From Streptomyces fulvoviolaceus (GTDB lineage: Bacteria > Actinomycetota > Actinomycetes > Streptomycetales > Streptomycetaceae): DNA of 64,000 bases. The position numbers were made by a program, and so were the translations under genes. The DNA is taken from assembly GCF_000718165.1 (NCBI RefSeq), contig NZ_JOEY01000030.1:62001-126000 (forward strand), in the 5' to 3' direction. The notes beneath the pieces are model-generated. The model was given only the letters and a program-made list of their open reading frames with translations, did not search any database and was not told the DNA's origin. Shown here one piece after another: positions 25,532 through 37,146 of this stretch; within the stretch, counting starts at the first letter, position 1, and the number at the start of each line of letters is the position of its first letter.

Positions 25532-26985
25532 CGACCCGACGGGCGGCCTTCCGCCACTGGCGGCGTACGCGGCCCTTCTGGGCCGGCCTGTTCGTCATGG
25601 CGGGAGGCATGTTCATCATCGCGCCGCCGCTGGCACCGATAAAAGCCATGCTCACCGGCGGACCCGCGGTCACAACAGGTGTCGCCGTCGGCGTGATCCT
25701 CGTCGCGGCGGGCGTGGTGTTCTGGATCCGCCCGGTCCAGCGCGTCTTCACCTCCGTCGTCGCGGCCGCGTTCTCCGTCATCTCCTTCGCGACGACGAAC
25801 TTCGGCGGCCTGGGCATCGGGATGCTCCTCGGCATCATCGGATCGAGCATGGCGTTCGGCTGGCGTGAGATTCCACCGGCCGAGGGTGCCCGGGACGACG
25901 GCGAAGCCGGGGACCAGCCGGACGGCGGCGAACCAAGGCGGTGGGGTGTCCCGGACGACGAGCGTAGGGATGAAAAACCTCCGTCGGACGGGGACGCGGG
26001 CGAGCCTGATCCGACGCGCGTCGTGGACCTCGATATTTCCGTCACCTCACAGGGCGCCGGCACAGCCGCCGGAGACCCGGGGCCCGTGCACCGGCTTGGG
26101 AGCATGCGACAGCCACAGCCACGACGGCGCCTGCTGCGCGGCGCGGCGGCCGCCACAGCGGTCACGGCACTGGGCGTCATCGCAGCCGCACCGGCCCACG
26201 CACAGGCATGCCTGCCGTCCGGCATCCCGTGGCCGAGTTGGTGGAGTCCGGCTCCGCCCGCATGCACCGGGCCGATGACGCTTGGGGACATGTCACAGAC
26301 TTCCGCTACTGCGGCTGCTTCCGCGCCGCCGAGGAGTCCCGACCCGGCTGAGACGCCACCCGCCTCACCGCACGTGGGAGCCACTTCCGCTCCCCCGTCC
26401 CTCGCTGACGCTCCTGGCACCCCGGCCAAGAGCCCCGGTCCAGACGAACCGATTCCTTCGCCCTCCGAGTCGACTCCCGCCCCCAAGGCGTCCGGTGACA
26501 TCACCTACCAGCCGGTTCCACCCGCAACGGAACAGGCCGACGACGGTCCACTGCCCGCCCGCATCGCACCCACCATCAGCGCCGACCGACTCGACGCCAA
26601 CGCACTGCAGATCAAGGGCAGCCGTTGGCTGGAGACTCCCACCGGACGCACCAAGGTGCTCGTGCTGCACGCGACGTCGATCACCTTGACGAACTACCAA
26701 CTGACCACGGCCCAGTCCGGTCCGGGTCTGACGCTGCGCTTCGATGTCACCGTGAACGACGTGGACCTGTACATGGCTTCACTCAGCGGCGTCCTACGCA
26801 TCGCCGGCCTGCCGCTGCGCATCTCGCTATCGGCCGATCTGATTCCCGACTTCCTGCCGTTGGACATCACGCTGCCTCAACTGTCCCTCGACACCGTCGA
26901 AGCAAAACAGACTCTGATCGTCAGCCCGGACGCCACGTTCACCGGTCTGAAGATCGTCTCCCGCGCTGGCGAACCGGACGAATGA
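25522..26985 (+). CDS. DUF6114 membrane protein fused to a second exported domain
   Basis: The 487-residue protein starts with four hydrophobic segments (about 19-39, 48-68, 75-90, 95-113), the DUF6114 unit. An acidic linker leads to a second signal-like stretch at 200-229, with RRRLLRG, a hydrophobic core and the cleavage-like APAHAQA. A Pro/Ser-rich linker (250-345) precedes a C-terminal domain (346-487) with TISADRLDANALQIKGSRW and TFTGLKIVSR. DUF6114 proteins are usually much shorter, so this looks like a fusion of a membrane protein and a separate exported protein. It overlaps DUF6230 by 10 bp. The function is unknown. Confidence 0.75.
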   Translation: MRLTTRRAAFRHWRRTRPFWAGLFVMAGGMFIIAPPLAPIKAMLTGGPAVTTGVAVGVILVAAGVVFWIRPVQRVFTSVVAAAFSVISFATTNFGGLGIGMLLGIIGSSMAFGWREIPPAEGARDDGEAGDQPDGGEPRRWGVPDDERRDEKPPSDGDAGEPDPTRVVDLDISVTSQGAGTAAGDPGPVHRLGSMRQPQPRRRLLRGAAAATAVTALGVIAAAPAHAQACLPSGIPWPSWWSPAPPACTGPMTLGDMSQTSATAAASAPPRSPDPAETPPASPHVGATSAPPSLADAPGTPAKSPGPDEPIPSPSESTPAPKASGDITYQPVPPATEQADDGPLPARIAPTISADRLDANALQIKGSRWLETPTGRTKVLVLHATSITLTNYQLTTAQSGPGLTLRFDVTVNDVDLYMASLSGVLRIAGLPLRISLSADLIPDFLPLDITLPQLSLDTVEAKQTLIVSPDATFTGLKIVSRAGEPDE

Positions 26986-27122
26986 GGCACTCGCCGAAAC
27001 TGCGGCACAATGCGCGCGCCCACACCGAACACACCATCGCCCCGGCCACCGACGGGCCATACCTCTCGGCGGCCGAGGCCCGCGGCGGGGTAGTCAAGGA
27101 GATCCACGCCCGTTACGCGTGA
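26982..27122 (+). CDS. possible 46-residue ORF coupled to DUF6114
   Basis: An ATG overlaps the DUF6114 stop (ATGA) and opens a short frame MRHSPKLRHNARAHTEH...EIHARYA. Coupled starts are real in this window, but the peptide has no recognisable feature and could be chance. Confidence 0.2.
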   Translation: MRHSPKLRHNARAHTEHTIAPATDGPYLSAAEARGGVVKEIHARYA

Positions 27123-27201
27123 CGCAGCCCAGGTCATGCGGTCGATCCTGCGGTCCTTGTCCTGGCGGAGGACCGAAGGAAACGAGACGCCCGGGTGGGG
27201 A

Positions 27202-28974
27202 TCAGTCCTTGATTTCGCAGATGGGGGCGCCGGAGGTGAGGGAGGCGCCGACTTCGGCGGCGAGGCCCGTGATGGTGCCGGCCTTGTGGGCGTTGAGGGG
27301 CTGTTCCATCTTCATGGCCTCCAGGACGACGACCAGGTCGCCCTCCTTGACCTCCTGGCCCTCCTCGACGGCCACCTTGACGATGGTGCCCTGCATCGGG
27401 GAGGCGAGGGTGTCGCCGGAAGCCACCGGACCCGACTTCTTGGCGGCGCGCCGTTTGGGCTTGGCGCCGGCCGCGAGGCCGGTGCGGGCCAGGGACATGC
27501 CCAGCGAGACGGGCAGGGAGACTTCCAGGCGTTTACCGCCGACCTCGACGACGATCGTCTCGCGGTCCGTGTCGTCGTCCGCCTCGGTGTCTGTGGGAGC
27601 GGCGAAGGGCTTGATGTCGTTGGCGAACTCCGTCTCGATCCACCGGGTGTGGACCGTGAACGGAGCCTCGGAGGCGGTGAGTTCGGGGGCGAAGGCGGGG
27701 TCGGTGACCACGGCTCGGTGGAAGGGGATGGCGGTGGCCATGCCCTCGACCTGGAACTCCGCCAGCGCGCGGGCGGCGCGCTGCATGGCCTGGGCACGGG
27801 TGGCGCCGGTGACGATCAGCTTGGCCAGGAGCGAGTCCCAGGCCGGGCCAATGACGCTGCCGGACTCGACGCCCGCGTCCAGGCGGACCCCGGGGCCGGT
27901 GGGCGGGGCGAAGGTGGTGACGGTGCCGGGGGCGGGCAGGAAGCCGCGGCCCGGGTCCTCGCCGTTGATGCGGAACTCGATGGAGTGGCCGCGCAGTTCG
28001 GGGTCGCCGTAGCCGAGTTCCTCGCCGTCGGCGATGCGGAACATCTCGCGCACGAGGTCGATGCCGGCGACCTCCTCGGTGACCGGGTGCTCCACCTGGA
28101 GGCGGGTGTTGACCTCCAGGAAGGAGATCGTGCCGTCCTGGCCGACCAGGAACTCGACGGTCCCGGCGCCGACATAGCCGGCCTCCTTCAGGATCGCCTT
28201 GGAGGAGGAGTACAGCTCCGCGACCTGCGCCTCGGAGAGGAACGGCGCGGGCGCCTCCTCGACGAGCTTCTGGTGGCGGCGCTGGAGGGAGCAGTCACGC
28301 GTGGAGACGACGACCACGTTGCCGTGGGAGTCGGCCAGGCACTGGGTCTCCACGTGGCGGGGCTTGTCGAGGTAGCGCTCGACGAAGCACTCGCCGCGCC
28401 CGAAGGCGGCGACCGCCTCGCGGACCGCGGACTCGTAGAGTTCGGGGACCTCTTCGAGGGTCCGGGCGACCTTCAGACCACGTCCGCCACCGCCGAAGGC
28501 GGCCTTGATCGCGATCGGCAGCCCGTGCTGCTCGGCGAACGCGACGACCTCGTCCGCGCCGGAGACCGGGTCGGGCGTGCCGGCGACCAGCGGCGCACCG
28601 GCGCGCTGGGCGATGTGCCGGGCGGCGACCTTGTCGCCGAGGTCGCGGATGGCCTGCGGGGGCGGGCCGATCCAGGTCAGCTGGGCATCCAGGACGGCCT
28701 GGGCGAAGTCGGCGTTCTCGGAGAGGAAGCCGTATCCGGGGTGGATCGCATCCGCTCCGGAGTCCTTGGCGGCTTGCAGCACCTTGGCGATGTCGAGATA
28801 GCTGGTCGCCGGGGTGTCACCGCCCAGGGCGAACGCCTCATCCGCGGCGCGGACATGCAGAGCCTCCCGGTCCGGCTCGGCGTACACGGCCACGCTCGCG
28901 ATCCCGGCATCCCGGCAGGCCCGGGCAACGCGGACAGCGATTTCGCCACGGTTGGCGATGAGCACCTTGTTCAT
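27202..28974 (-). CDS. acyl-CoA carboxylase alpha subunit (biotin carboxylase plus biotin carrier)
   Basis: The 590-residue protein carboxylates biotin with ATP and bicarbonate. It has an N-terminal biotin carboxylase domain ([18 protein letters not shown] loop [26 protein letters not shown]). A C-terminal biotin carrier has EAMKMEQP and biotinyl Lys555. It works with the beta subunit at 29712-31319 on propionyl-CoA or acetyl-CoA. The ATG at 28974 overlaps the stop of the mutase small-subunit gene (TGATG). It is the last gene of the operon. PccA or AccA names would be equally defensible. Confidence 0.95.
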   Translation of the reverse strand: MNKVLIANRGEIAVRVARACRDAGIASVAVYAEPDREALHVRAADEAFALGGDTPATSYLDIAKVLQAAKDSGADAIHPGYGFLSENADFAQAVLDAQLTWIGPPPQAIRDLGDKVAARHIAQRAGAPLVAGTPDPVSGADEVVAFAEQHGLPIAIKAAFGGGGRGLKVARTLEEVPELYESAVREAVAAFGRGECFVERYLDKPRHVETQCLADSHGNVVVVSTRDCSLQRRHQKLVEEAPAPFLSEAQVAELYSSSKAILKEAGYVGAGTVEFLVGQDGTISFLEVNTRLQVEHPVTEEVAGIDLVREMFRIADGEELGYGDPELRGHSIEFRINGEDPGRGFLPAPGTVTTFAPPTGPGVRLDAGVESGSVIGPAWDSLLAKLIVTGATRAQAMQRAARALAEFQVEGMATAIPFHRAVVTDPAFAPELTASEAPFTVHTRWIETEFANDIKPFAAPTDTEADDDTDRETIVVEVGGKRLEVSLPVSLGMSLARTGLAAGAKPKRRAAKKSGPVASGDTLASPMQGTIVKVAVEEGQEVKEGDLVVVLEAMKMEQPLNAHKAGTITGLAAEVGASLTSGAPICEIKD

Positions 28975-29435
28975 CACACGTACTCCAAGGCGCCATCGTG
29001 GATCATGACGCTGAGCTGGTCGACAGTCTCGACGATCCCGCTCATGTCCGCGCCTGGGGTGAAGACGGCGTGGACACCCATGGCCTCAAGGGCGCGGGCG
29101 TCCGCGTCCGGGATGATGCCGCCGATCAGAACACGGATGTCGGCGGCGTCTTCCTCGGCGAGCAGGCTGATCACCTTCGCCACGATCGACAGGTGGGCAC
29201 CCGAGAGGATGGAGAGCCCCACGATCTGCGTGTCCTCGGCGATGGCGCTGGCGACGATCTGCTCCGGTGTCTGATGCAGACCCGTGTAGACGACTTCGTA
29301 TCCGGCGTCACGCAACGCCCGGGCGATGACCTTCGCGCCTCGGTCGTGGCCGTCGAGTCCGGGCTTGGCGATCAGGACCCGGGCACGCGGTGTCGCGGTG
29401 CCGCTGGGATGTTTCCGGGTTTCCAGGGCTTTCAT
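28974..29435 (-). CDS. methylmalonyl-CoA mutase small (cobalamin-binding) subunit
   Basis: The 153-residue protein is a stand-alone B12-binding domain. The DxHxxG motif is DGHDRG with His30 as cobalt ligand, followed by GLSILSGAH and [10 protein letters not shown]. Start at 29435 was chosen because GGAGAG lies just upstream and the longer frame would run into the epsilon-subunit gene. The partner large subunit is at 31389-32975. Carboxylase genes lie between the two mutase genes. It overlaps the alpha-subunit gene. Confidence 0.9.
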   Translation of the reverse strand: MKALETRKHPSGTATPRARVLIAKPGLDGHDRGAKVIARALRDAGYEVVYTGLHQTPEQIVASAIAEDTQIVGLSILSGAHLSIVAKVISLLAEEDAADIRVLIGGIIPDADARALEAMGVHAVFTPGADMSGIVETVDQLSVMIHDGALEYV

Positions 29436-29454
29436 GATCTCTCCGGTGGAATGG

Positions 29455-29715
29455 TCAGCTGGGGAGGACAGAGGCATACCAAGCACCTGGGCCAGGTCGC
29501 GGCGATACGTTCAGGAGGCGGTTGCGGGCGGCCCATTCGCTGCCGCGACGTGGCACAGAAATGGCGGTCGTCTGACGGACGGCCAGGAGAGCCGTCACCA
29601 GAGCAGCCAGCTCTTCAGGGGTGACGGTGCCCCGGGTCAGTCGGATCGTGCACAGGGCGGTCCCCGTCCCGGATGCGGGCACCGAGACTTCCACGGTGGG
29701 TGCGGTGGCTGTCAT
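29455..29715 (-). CDS. acyl-CoA carboxylase epsilon subunit
   Basis: The 86-residue protein matches the small epsilon subunit of actinobacterial acyl-CoA carboxylases. It has a strand with [20 protein letters not shown] and a C-terminal Trp motif (SEWAARNRL). The subunit stabilises the alpha-beta complex. The start overlaps the beta-subunit stop (ATGA at 29712-29715). Confidence 0.85.
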   Translation of the reverse strand: MTATAPTVEVSVPASGTGTALCTIRLTRGTVTPEELAALVTALLAVRQTTAISVPRRGSEWAARNRLLNVSPRPGPGAWYASVLPS

Positions 29716-31319
29716 AGCGGGATGTTGCCGTGCTTCTTCGGGGGCAGGGACTCGCGCTTGGTACGGAGCTGGCGTAGGCCGCGGACGACGTGGCGGCGGG
29801 TGTCGGACGGGAGGATCACGGAGTCGATGTAGCCGCGCTCGGCCGCGATGTAGGGGTTGAGGAGGGTGTCCTCGTACTCGCGGATCAACCGGGCGCGGAC
29901 CGTCTCCAGATCCTCACCGTTCGCCTCGGCCTCGGCGATCGTGCGGCGGTGCAGGATGTTGACCGCGCCCTGGGCGCCCATGACGGCGATCTGGGCGGTC
30001 GGCCAGGCGAGGTTGAGGTCCGCGCCCAGGTGCTTGGAGCCCATGACGTCGTAGGCACCGCCGAAGGCCTTGCGGGTGATCACGGTGATCAGCGGGACCG
30101 TGGCCTCCGCGTAGGCGTAGATCAGCTTGGCGCCGCGACGGATGATGCCGTCGTGCTCCTGGTCGACGCCCGGGAGGAAGCCGGGGACGTCCACGAAGGT
30201 GATGACCGGGATGTTGAAGGCGTCGCAGGTGCGGACGAAGCGGGCCGCCTTCTCGGAGGCGGTGATGTCGAGGCAGCCGGCGAACTGCATCGGCTGGTTG
30301 GCGACGATGCCGACCGGGTGCCCCTCCACACGGCCGTACCCGGTGAGGATGTTCGGCGCGAACAGCGCCTGCGTCTCGAAGAACTCGGCGTCGTCCAGGA
30401 CGTGTTCGATCACCGTGTGCATGTCGTACGGCTGGTTCGCGCTGTCCGGCACGATCGTGTCCAGCTCACGGTCCTCGTCGGTGAGATCGAGGTCCGCCTC
30501 CTCCGGGTAGACCGGCGCCTCGGAGAGGTTGTTGGACGGCAGGTACGACAGCAGCTGCTTGACGTACTCGACGGCGTCCTTCTCGTCCCCGGCCATGTGA
30601 TGCGCCACACCGGAGACGGAGTTGTGGGTCCTGGCCCCGCCCAGCTCCTCGAAGCCGACGTCCTCACCGGTGACGGTCTTGATGACGTCCGGGCCGGTGA
30701 TGAACATGTGCGAGGTCTGGTCGACCATGACGGTGAAGTCGGTGATGGCGGGCGAGTACACGGCACCACCCGCGCAGGGGCCCACGACCAGCGAGATCTG
30801 CGGGATGACACCGCTCGCGTGGGTGTTACGGCGGAAGATCTCGCCGTACGCGCCGAGGGAGGCCACACCTTCCTGGATCCGCGCACCACCCGAGTCGTTG
30901 ATGCCGATGACCGGACAGCCGGTCTTCAGCGCGAAGTCCATGACCTTGACGATCTTCTGGCCGTAGACCTCGCCCAGGGCGCCGCCGAAGACGGTGAAGT
31001 CCTGGGAGAACACGGCGACGGGGCGGCCGTCGACCGTGCCGTACCCGGTGACGACCCCGTCGCCGTACGGGCGGTTGTTCTCCAGACCGAAGTTGGTGGA
31101 GCGGTGTCGGGCGAACTCGTCCAACTCCACGAAGGAGCCCTCGTCGAGCAGCAGGTCGATGCGCTCACGGGCCGTCAACTTGCCCTTGGCGTGCTGCTTC
31201 TCGACGGCACGTTCGGAGCCGGCGTGCGTCGCTTCGTCGACGCGGTGCTGCAGGTCCGCGAGCTTGCCCGCGGTCGTGTGGATGTCGATGCCGTCCACTG
31301 GAGTGAACTCGGCGGTCAT
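29712..31319 (-). CDS. propionyl-CoA carboxylase beta subunit (carboxyltransferase)
   Basis: The 535-residue carboxyltransferase moves CO2 from biotin to acyl-CoA. The oxyanion-forming GG pairs are in [11 protein letters not shown] and [14 protein letters not shown], and in the C-terminal half in [19 protein letters not shown]. Length and sequence are those of the PccB/AccB group. With a methylmalonyl-CoA mutase in the same operon, propionyl-CoA is the probable substrate. The epsilon gene overlaps the 3' end, and the mutase large subunit lies 69 bp upstream. Confidence 0.94.
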   Translation of the reverse strand: MTAEFTPVDGIDIHTTAGKLADLQHRVDEATHAGSERAVEKQHAKGKLTARERIDLLLDEGSFVELDEFARHRSTNFGLENNRPYGDGVVTGYGTVDGRPVAVFSQDFTVFGGALGEVYGQKIVKVMDFALKTGCPVIGINDSGGARIQEGVASLGAYGEIFRRNTHASGVIPQISLVVGPCAGGAVYSPAITDFTVMVDQTSHMFITGPDVIKTVTGEDVGFEELGGARTHNSVSGVAHHMAGDEKDAVEYVKQLLSYLPSNNLSEAPVYPEEADLDLTDEDRELDTIVPDSANQPYDMHTVIEHVLDDAEFFETQALFAPNILTGYGRVEGHPVGIVANQPMQFAGCLDITASEKAARFVRTCDAFNIPVITFVDVPGFLPGVDQEHDGIIRRGAKLIYAYAEATVPLITVITRKAFGGAYDVMGSKHLGADLNLAWPTAQIAVMGAQGAVNILHRRTIAEAEANGEDLETVRARLIREYEDTLLNPYIAAERGYIDSVILPSDTRRHVVRGLRQLRTKRESLPPKKHGNIPL

Positions 31320-31388
31320 CGCTTGCTCCCGTTCCTACCTGGGGCACGGAACTCGCGCCCTGGAAAACTGATCCCGTTGATCAGCGGG

Positions 31389-32975
<1,587 letters not shown>

Positions 32976-33011
32976 GGGGAACCTCCATTCGGTACTCGAT
33001 CCCCTATAGAC

Positions 33012-33024
33012 GGTACTGAGTACC
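33012..33024. promoter_or_regulatory. palindromic operator between mutase operon and TetR gene
   Basis: GGTACTGAGTACC is a perfect 13-bp palindrome. A half-site GGTACTC lies 21 bp away at 32991-32997. It is in the divergent promoter between the mutase operon and the TetR gene starting at 33088. Confidence 0.6.
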
Positions 33025-33087
33025 ATCGATTGAGGCAAGCCCGAGAAATTGGCAGTCAGGCCCGGAGACCAGGAAGGATGTGCGCTC

Positions 33088-33774
33088 ATGAGCAAGCCAC
33101 CCGCACGGACCCGACTCGCCGACGCCGCCTTCGCACTCTTCGACGAGCGCGGCTACGAGCAGACGACGGTCGACGACATCGCGGAGCGGGCCGGTGTCGG
33201 ACGCACGACGTTCTTCCGGAACTACGGGTCCAAGGAAGCCGTGATCTTCCCCGACCACGACCGTCTGCTCGACCTCATCCGGGACCGATTGGCGACCTCG
33301 AACCACAGCACCGCCCTGGTCGCCGTGTCCGACGCGGTCCGCCTCGTCTTGCTGCACTACATCGACGAAGGCGACCTGGCCCGTCGGCGGTACGCGCTCA
33401 CCAGCAAGGTGTCCGCACTCCGCGACCGCGAGATCGCCAGTGTGGCTCGCTACCAGCGGCTGTTTCGCGAGTTCATCTCGGACTGGATGGGAGACACCGC
33501 GGAATCGGCCTCACTCAGGGCCGAGCTCATGGCCGCGGCCGTCGTCGCGGCCCACAACCATGTGCTGCGCCGCTGGCTCCGAGGAGAGTCCGCCGACCCC
33601 GTCGGCGAGGTGGACGAGGCCATGCGCGAGGTGCTCGCACTCTTCCCCACGCCTCGGTCCCGACCCGCTACCGGCGACGACGGCACCACCGTCGTCGCGT
33701 TCCGAAGCGGACAGGACATCGACGCGTTGCTGCCGTCGCTGCGACGCCTCATCGAAGGGGGTCCTGAGCAATGA
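33088..33774 (+). CDS. TetR-family regulator of the carboxylase/mutase operon
   Basis: The 228-residue protein has the TetR helix-turn-helix [19 protein letters not shown] then [21 protein letters not shown] (about 5-50). A helical effector domain follows (about 60-190) and a C-terminal tail of low complexity. The ATG at 33088 follows AAGGA. It diverges from the mutase operon, with the GGTACTGAGTACC dyad between them. It most likely represses that operon and itself, with an acyl-CoA ligand. This is inferred from context. Confidence 0.88.
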   Translation: MSKPPARTRLADAAFALFDERGYEQTTVDDIAERAGVGRTTFFRNYGSKEAVIFPDHDRLLDLIRDRLATSNHSTALVAVSDAVRLVLLHYIDEGDLARRRYALTSKVSALRDREIASVARYQRLFREFISDWMGDTAESASLRAELMAAAVVAAHNHVLRRWLRGESADPVGEVDEAMREVLALFPTPRSRPATGDDGTTVVAFRSGQDIDALLPSLRRLIEGGPEQ

Positions 33775-33850
33775 GCGGCGTCCTCTCCGTCGGGGTGCTG
33801 CCCGCACACTGACGCGCGTCCCTTCCCGACACGGCCGAGACACGGAAGGC

Positions 33851-33891
33851 GCCCAGCGGCAGCCTCATACCTTGAGAGGCCACCGCTGGGC
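33851..33891. terminator. strong hairpin between convergent TetR and MMPL genes
   Basis: GCCCAGCGG and CCGCTGGGC are perfect outer arms, and GCCTC and GAGGC are inner arms, separated by CA bulges on each side. It is centred in the 204-bp gap between convergent genes, so it probably stops both transcripts. Confidence 0.7.
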
Positions 33892-33978
33892 TCATGGGTT
33901 GCGCCGATCCCGTCCCCACAGGCCGGCGCGGTCCGGGGCCGTGCGCCGCTCAAGCGCGGCCCCGGAGTGGTGGGGGAC

Positions 33979-36183
33979 TCAGACGCGCGTCAACTCGCGC
34001 TTCTCGTCCGGGCCCTGACCCAGGTCCTGGGATGATTCGCTCAGGTGCTTGGTCAGTTGTTCGCCTTCCACGTCCACGTTGGGCAGTGCCTTGGCGAGCC
34101 ATTTCGGCAGCCACCAGGCACGGTGCCCGAGCAGGGCGAGCACGGCCGGGACGATCGTCATGCGGACGACGAAGGCGTCGAAGAGGACCGCCACGGCGAG
34201 GCCGAAGCCGACCATCTTGACCATCGCCTCGTTCGACCCGATGAAACCGGCGAAGACGCTGATCATGATGAGTGCGGCGGCGGTGACGACCCGTGCCCCG
34301 TGCTGGAAGCCGGTGACGATGGCCTGCCCCGGGCTCTCGCCGTGGACGTACGCCTCCCGCATCCGGGTGACCAGGAAGACCTCGTAGTCCATGGCTAGGC
34401 CGAAGACGACGCCCACCATGAAGATCGGCATCATGCTCATGATCGGGCTGGTCTCCTCGACGCCTATCAGGCCGGCGAGCCAGCCCCACTGGAAGACCGC
34501 GACGACGGCACCGAGCGCGGCCATCACCGAGAGCAGGAAGCCGAGCGCCGCCTTGAGCGGAACCAGGATCGAGCGGAAGACCAGCATCAGCAGCACGAAG
34601 GCTAGTCCGACGACGAGCCCGAGGTAGGGCACGAGTGCGTCGTTGAGTTTCTGCGACACGTCGACCTTCATGGCCGCGAGGCCGGTGACCATGACGTTGT
34701 CGCCTGTTTGGTCGCGGATGCCGGCGAGCAGATCCTCGGTCCTGGTGCTCTCGGGACCGGTACCCGGGACGACCGTCAGGATGGCGGTCGTCCCGGCCTT
34801 GTCGTACGTGGCGGGGGTGACAGCGGAGACGTTCTTCAACCCGGTGAGGGTCTTGCTCACCTGTGCAGCCTCGGTCTTCACATTGCCGCCGTCCGCGGCG
34901 TCGACGGTGACGAGGAGCGGGCCGTTGACGCCGGGGCCGAAGCTGTCGGCGAGCATGTCGTAGGCCCTGCGCTGGGTGGTGCTGGTGGGCTGTGTGCCGT
35001 CGTCGGGCAGGCCCATCTTCAGGCTCGCGGCGGGGATGGCGATCACCCCGAGGGCGACCACGGCGGTCAGCAGCGCTGTCACCGGGCGGCGCATGACGAA
35101 GTTGGCCCAGCGGGTGCCCATGTTCGGCTTGCCGTCCTGGTCGACGGCCTGGTCGGTCCTCTTGCGCGCCTTGCCGCTGAGCACACGCCTGCCCGCGAAG
35201 CCGAGCAGGGCAGGGATGAGGGTGAGGGCGATGACCACGGCGATGGCGACCGTGCCCGCGGCGGCGAACCCCATCTTGGTGAGCATGGGAATGTCGACGA
35301 CGGACAAGCCGACCAGCGCGATCACGACCGTCAGGCCGGCGAAGACCACAGCCGAACCCGCGGTGCCGACCGCCCGGCCCGCCGCCTCCTGCGGCTCACG
35401 CCCCTCGGCGAGTTCGCCCCGATAGCGGGAGACGATGAACAGGGCGTAGTCGATACCGACCGCCAGGCCGATCATCGAGGCGAGCGTGGGGGTGGTGCTG
35501 GAGAGGTCGAGGACCTCCGTGAGCGCCATGATGAAGCCGACACCGACACCGACACCGATGATCGCGGTGAGCAGCGGCAGTCCGGCTGCGACCAACGAGC
35601 CGAAGGCGATGACCAGGACGAGAGCAGAGATGGCGAGCCCGATGATCTCGGCGGAACCGGTCTCCGGCACCTCTGCCATCGCGGTGCCGCCGGCCTCGAC
35701 GGTCAGCCCGGCGTCGCGGCCCTGTTCGAGGACCGTGTCGAGGGTGTCCTTTGACGTGTCGGACAACTCGTTGAACTGCACCGAGTACGTCGCCGCGATG
35801 TAGGCGGTAGTGCCGTCCTCGCTGACCGCGCCAGCCTTGAACGGGTCCAGGACACTGGTGACTTGCTTGTTTCCGCGGCCGAGCTCGGTCACGGCCTCCT
35901 CGACGGCCGCCTTGTTGTCGGTGGCCGTGATCTTCTGTCCGTCCGGAGCCCGGAAGACGATGTTGGCCTGGGCGCCGTCCGCGTGCAGGTCCGGGAAGCG
36001 TTCGTCCAGCAGGTCGAAGGCCTTCTGCGCTTCGGTGCCGGGGATGGAGAAGCTGTTGTTGCCGGTGGTGTTGGCGCTGGCGGCGCCGATTCCGACGACG
36101 GCGAGCAGTGCCACCCAGAGCAGGGCGACGAGTCGTCGACGGCGGTAGGAGAACCGGCCGAGTTTGTAGAGGAAGGTGGCCAC
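33979..36183 (-). CDS. MMPL-family (RND) transporter
   Basis: The 734-residue membrane protein has the two-fold MMPL layout. It has a first helix (RRLVALLWVALLAVVGIGAA), an exported loop with GTEAQKAFDLLDERFPD, and a helix bundle (about 180-330). A second loop and helix bundle follow (about 500-680), with GLAMDYEVFLVTRMREAY; the aligned first-half motif is GLAVGIDYALFIVSRYR. Such proteins move lipids or small molecules by proton motive force. It is downstream of a TetR gene on the same strand (129-bp gap), which probably controls it. The cargo is unknown. Confidence 0.93.
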   Translation of the reverse strand: MATFLYKLGRFSYRRRRLVALLWVALLAVVGIGAASANTTGNNSFSIPGTEAQKAFDLLDERFPDLHADGAQANIVFRAPDGQKITATDNKAAVEEAVTELGRGNKQVTSVLDPFKAGAVSEDGTTAYIAATYSVQFNELSDTSKDTLDTVLEQGRDAGLTVEAGGTAMAEVPETGSAEIIGLAISALVLVIAFGSLVAAGLPLLTAIIGVGVGVGFIMALTEVLDLSSTTPTLASMIGLAVGIDYALFIVSRYRGELAEGREPQEAAGRAVGTAGSAVVFAGLTVVIALVGLSVVDIPMLTKMGFAAAGTVAIAVVIALTLIPALLGFAGRRVLSGKARKRTDQAVDQDGKPNMGTRWANFVMRRPVTALLTAVVALGVIAIPAASLKMGLPDDGTQPTSTTQRRAYDMLADSFGPGVNGPLLVTVDAADGGNVKTEAAQVSKTLTGLKNVSAVTPATYDKAGTTAILTVVPGTGPESTRTEDLLAGIRDQTGDNVMVTGLAAMKVDVSQKLNDALVPYLGLVVGLAFVLLMLVFRSILVPLKAALGFLLSVMAALGAVVAVFQWGWLAGLIGVEETSPIMSMMPIFMVGVVFGLAMDYEVFLVTRMREAYVHGESPGQAIVTGFQHGARVVTAAALIMISVFAGFIGSNEAMVKMVGFGLAVAVLFDAFVVRMTIVPAVLALLGHRAWWLPKWLAKALPNVDVEGEQLTKHLSESSQDLGQGPDEKRELTRV

Positions 36184-36312
36184 GAGTGCGTACTCCCGGT
36201 CAGGTCGTTCGGAGCAAAAGAAGGCATGGGGTATCAGCCCGACGACGTGAGCGGTGCGCCAGGTAGGGCTTGAAGAAGGTTCTGAGGGGGCCGTACGCCG
36301 GTGTACGGAGGA

Positions 36313-36945
36313 TCAGAGGCCGAGGGCGGGGAGGACCACGGCGTCGATGTAGCGGCGGAGGAAGGGTGGACCGATCGGCTGCGCCTCGGTCAACGGGTGG
36401 GCGAAAAAGGCGCCGATCAGCATGTGGGGGACGTACTCCAGGGCGGGAGTGTCCGCACGGAGTTCAGCTCGGCCGACTGCCCGCCGCAGCAGTGCGTCGA
36501 GTCCGGTCAGCTCGGGATCGATGAGCAGATGCCGCAACGCCTCAAGGAGATCGGGGTTGGAGTTCACGGCGTGGATCAGGCCCCGCATCAGCGCGGAGTC
36601 CTTCTCCAGCCGCCCGTTGTCCATCCGCACCATCTCGTGGAAGTCACCGCGCAGGGAGCCGGTGTCGATGTCGGCGAGGTCCACGGCCTTGTTGTGGCGC
36701 AGCGCCTTGGCGACCAGCTCCGGCTTGCCGGTCCACTGACGGTAGAGGGTGGCCTTGCTGCAATGGGTGCGCGTGGCAATGGCGTCCATGGTCATTGCGT
36801 CGTAACCGACTTCCCGCAGCAGGACAAGGACCGCTTCGTACAACTCGGCCTCGCGCTCAGGGGTGAGGCGAGAGCGACGCACCCCTGTCGCAGGCCGCGG
36901 TTCCACCGGAGCAGCCGAGGTCGTACGTCCAGTCACGGCTGTCAT
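36313..36945 (-). CDS. TetR-family regulator (probable MMPL repressor)
   Basis: The 210-residue protein has the TetR DNA-binding region EAVLVLLREVGYDAMTMDA then IATRTHCSKATLYRQWTGKPE (about 36-80). The TetR_C-type effector region contains DTGSLRGDFHEM. It starts 20 bp from a palindromic operator pair and precedes the MMPL gene. Autoregulation and control of the exporter are expected. It is similar in layout to the divergent TetR at 37147, and to the TetR remnant further right. Confidence 0.9.
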   Translation of the reverse strand: MTAVTGRTTSAAPVEPRPATGVRRSRLTPEREAELYEAVLVLLREVGYDAMTMDAIATRTHCSKATLYRQWTGKPELVAKALRHNKAVDLADIDTGSLRGDFHEMVRMDNGRLEKDSALMRGLIHAVNSNPDLLEALRHLLIDPELTGLDALLRRAVGRAELRADTPALEYVPHMLIGAFFAHPLTEAQPIGPPFLRRYIDAVVLPALGL

Positions 36946-36964
36946 CCCTGACCCCTCCTTCGAA

Positions 36965-37024
36965 CGAAACGGTTTCGTACGAGAAGACCGTAACCCGAAG
37001 CCCTATGAATACGAAACCGTTTCG
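36965..37024. promoter_or_regulatory. pair of CGAAAC palindromes between two TetR genes
   Basis: CGAAACGGTTTCG (36965-36977) and CGAAACCGTTTCG (37012-37024) are 13-bp palindromes with one central base, 47 bp apart (start to start), and are reverse complements of each other. They lie in the divergent gap of the TetR genes at 36945 and 37147 and should be the operator of one or both. Confidence 0.75.
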
Positions 37025-37146
37025 GTAGTGGAATAGGTCACGCGGCATCCACAGGCCCCACTGCACAACTGGCCGGCCACTCCGGCCGTCTCTGCTCCCT
37101 TGCTCCACCTGCGAAACTGGACCGGGAGCAGACGTGGGAGACACAC

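Noticed and set aside
27136..29274. Long open frame on the plus strand across the carboxylase alpha-subunit gene (712 codons)
   Set aside because: It runs antisense to a well-conserved biotin carboxylase and reads as G/D/V-rich nonsense; high GC leaves antisense frames open.
32976..33087. Cobalamin riboswitch upstream of the mutase gene
   Set aside because: The gap is only 112 bp and holds a TetR-like palindrome; no B12 box is seen.
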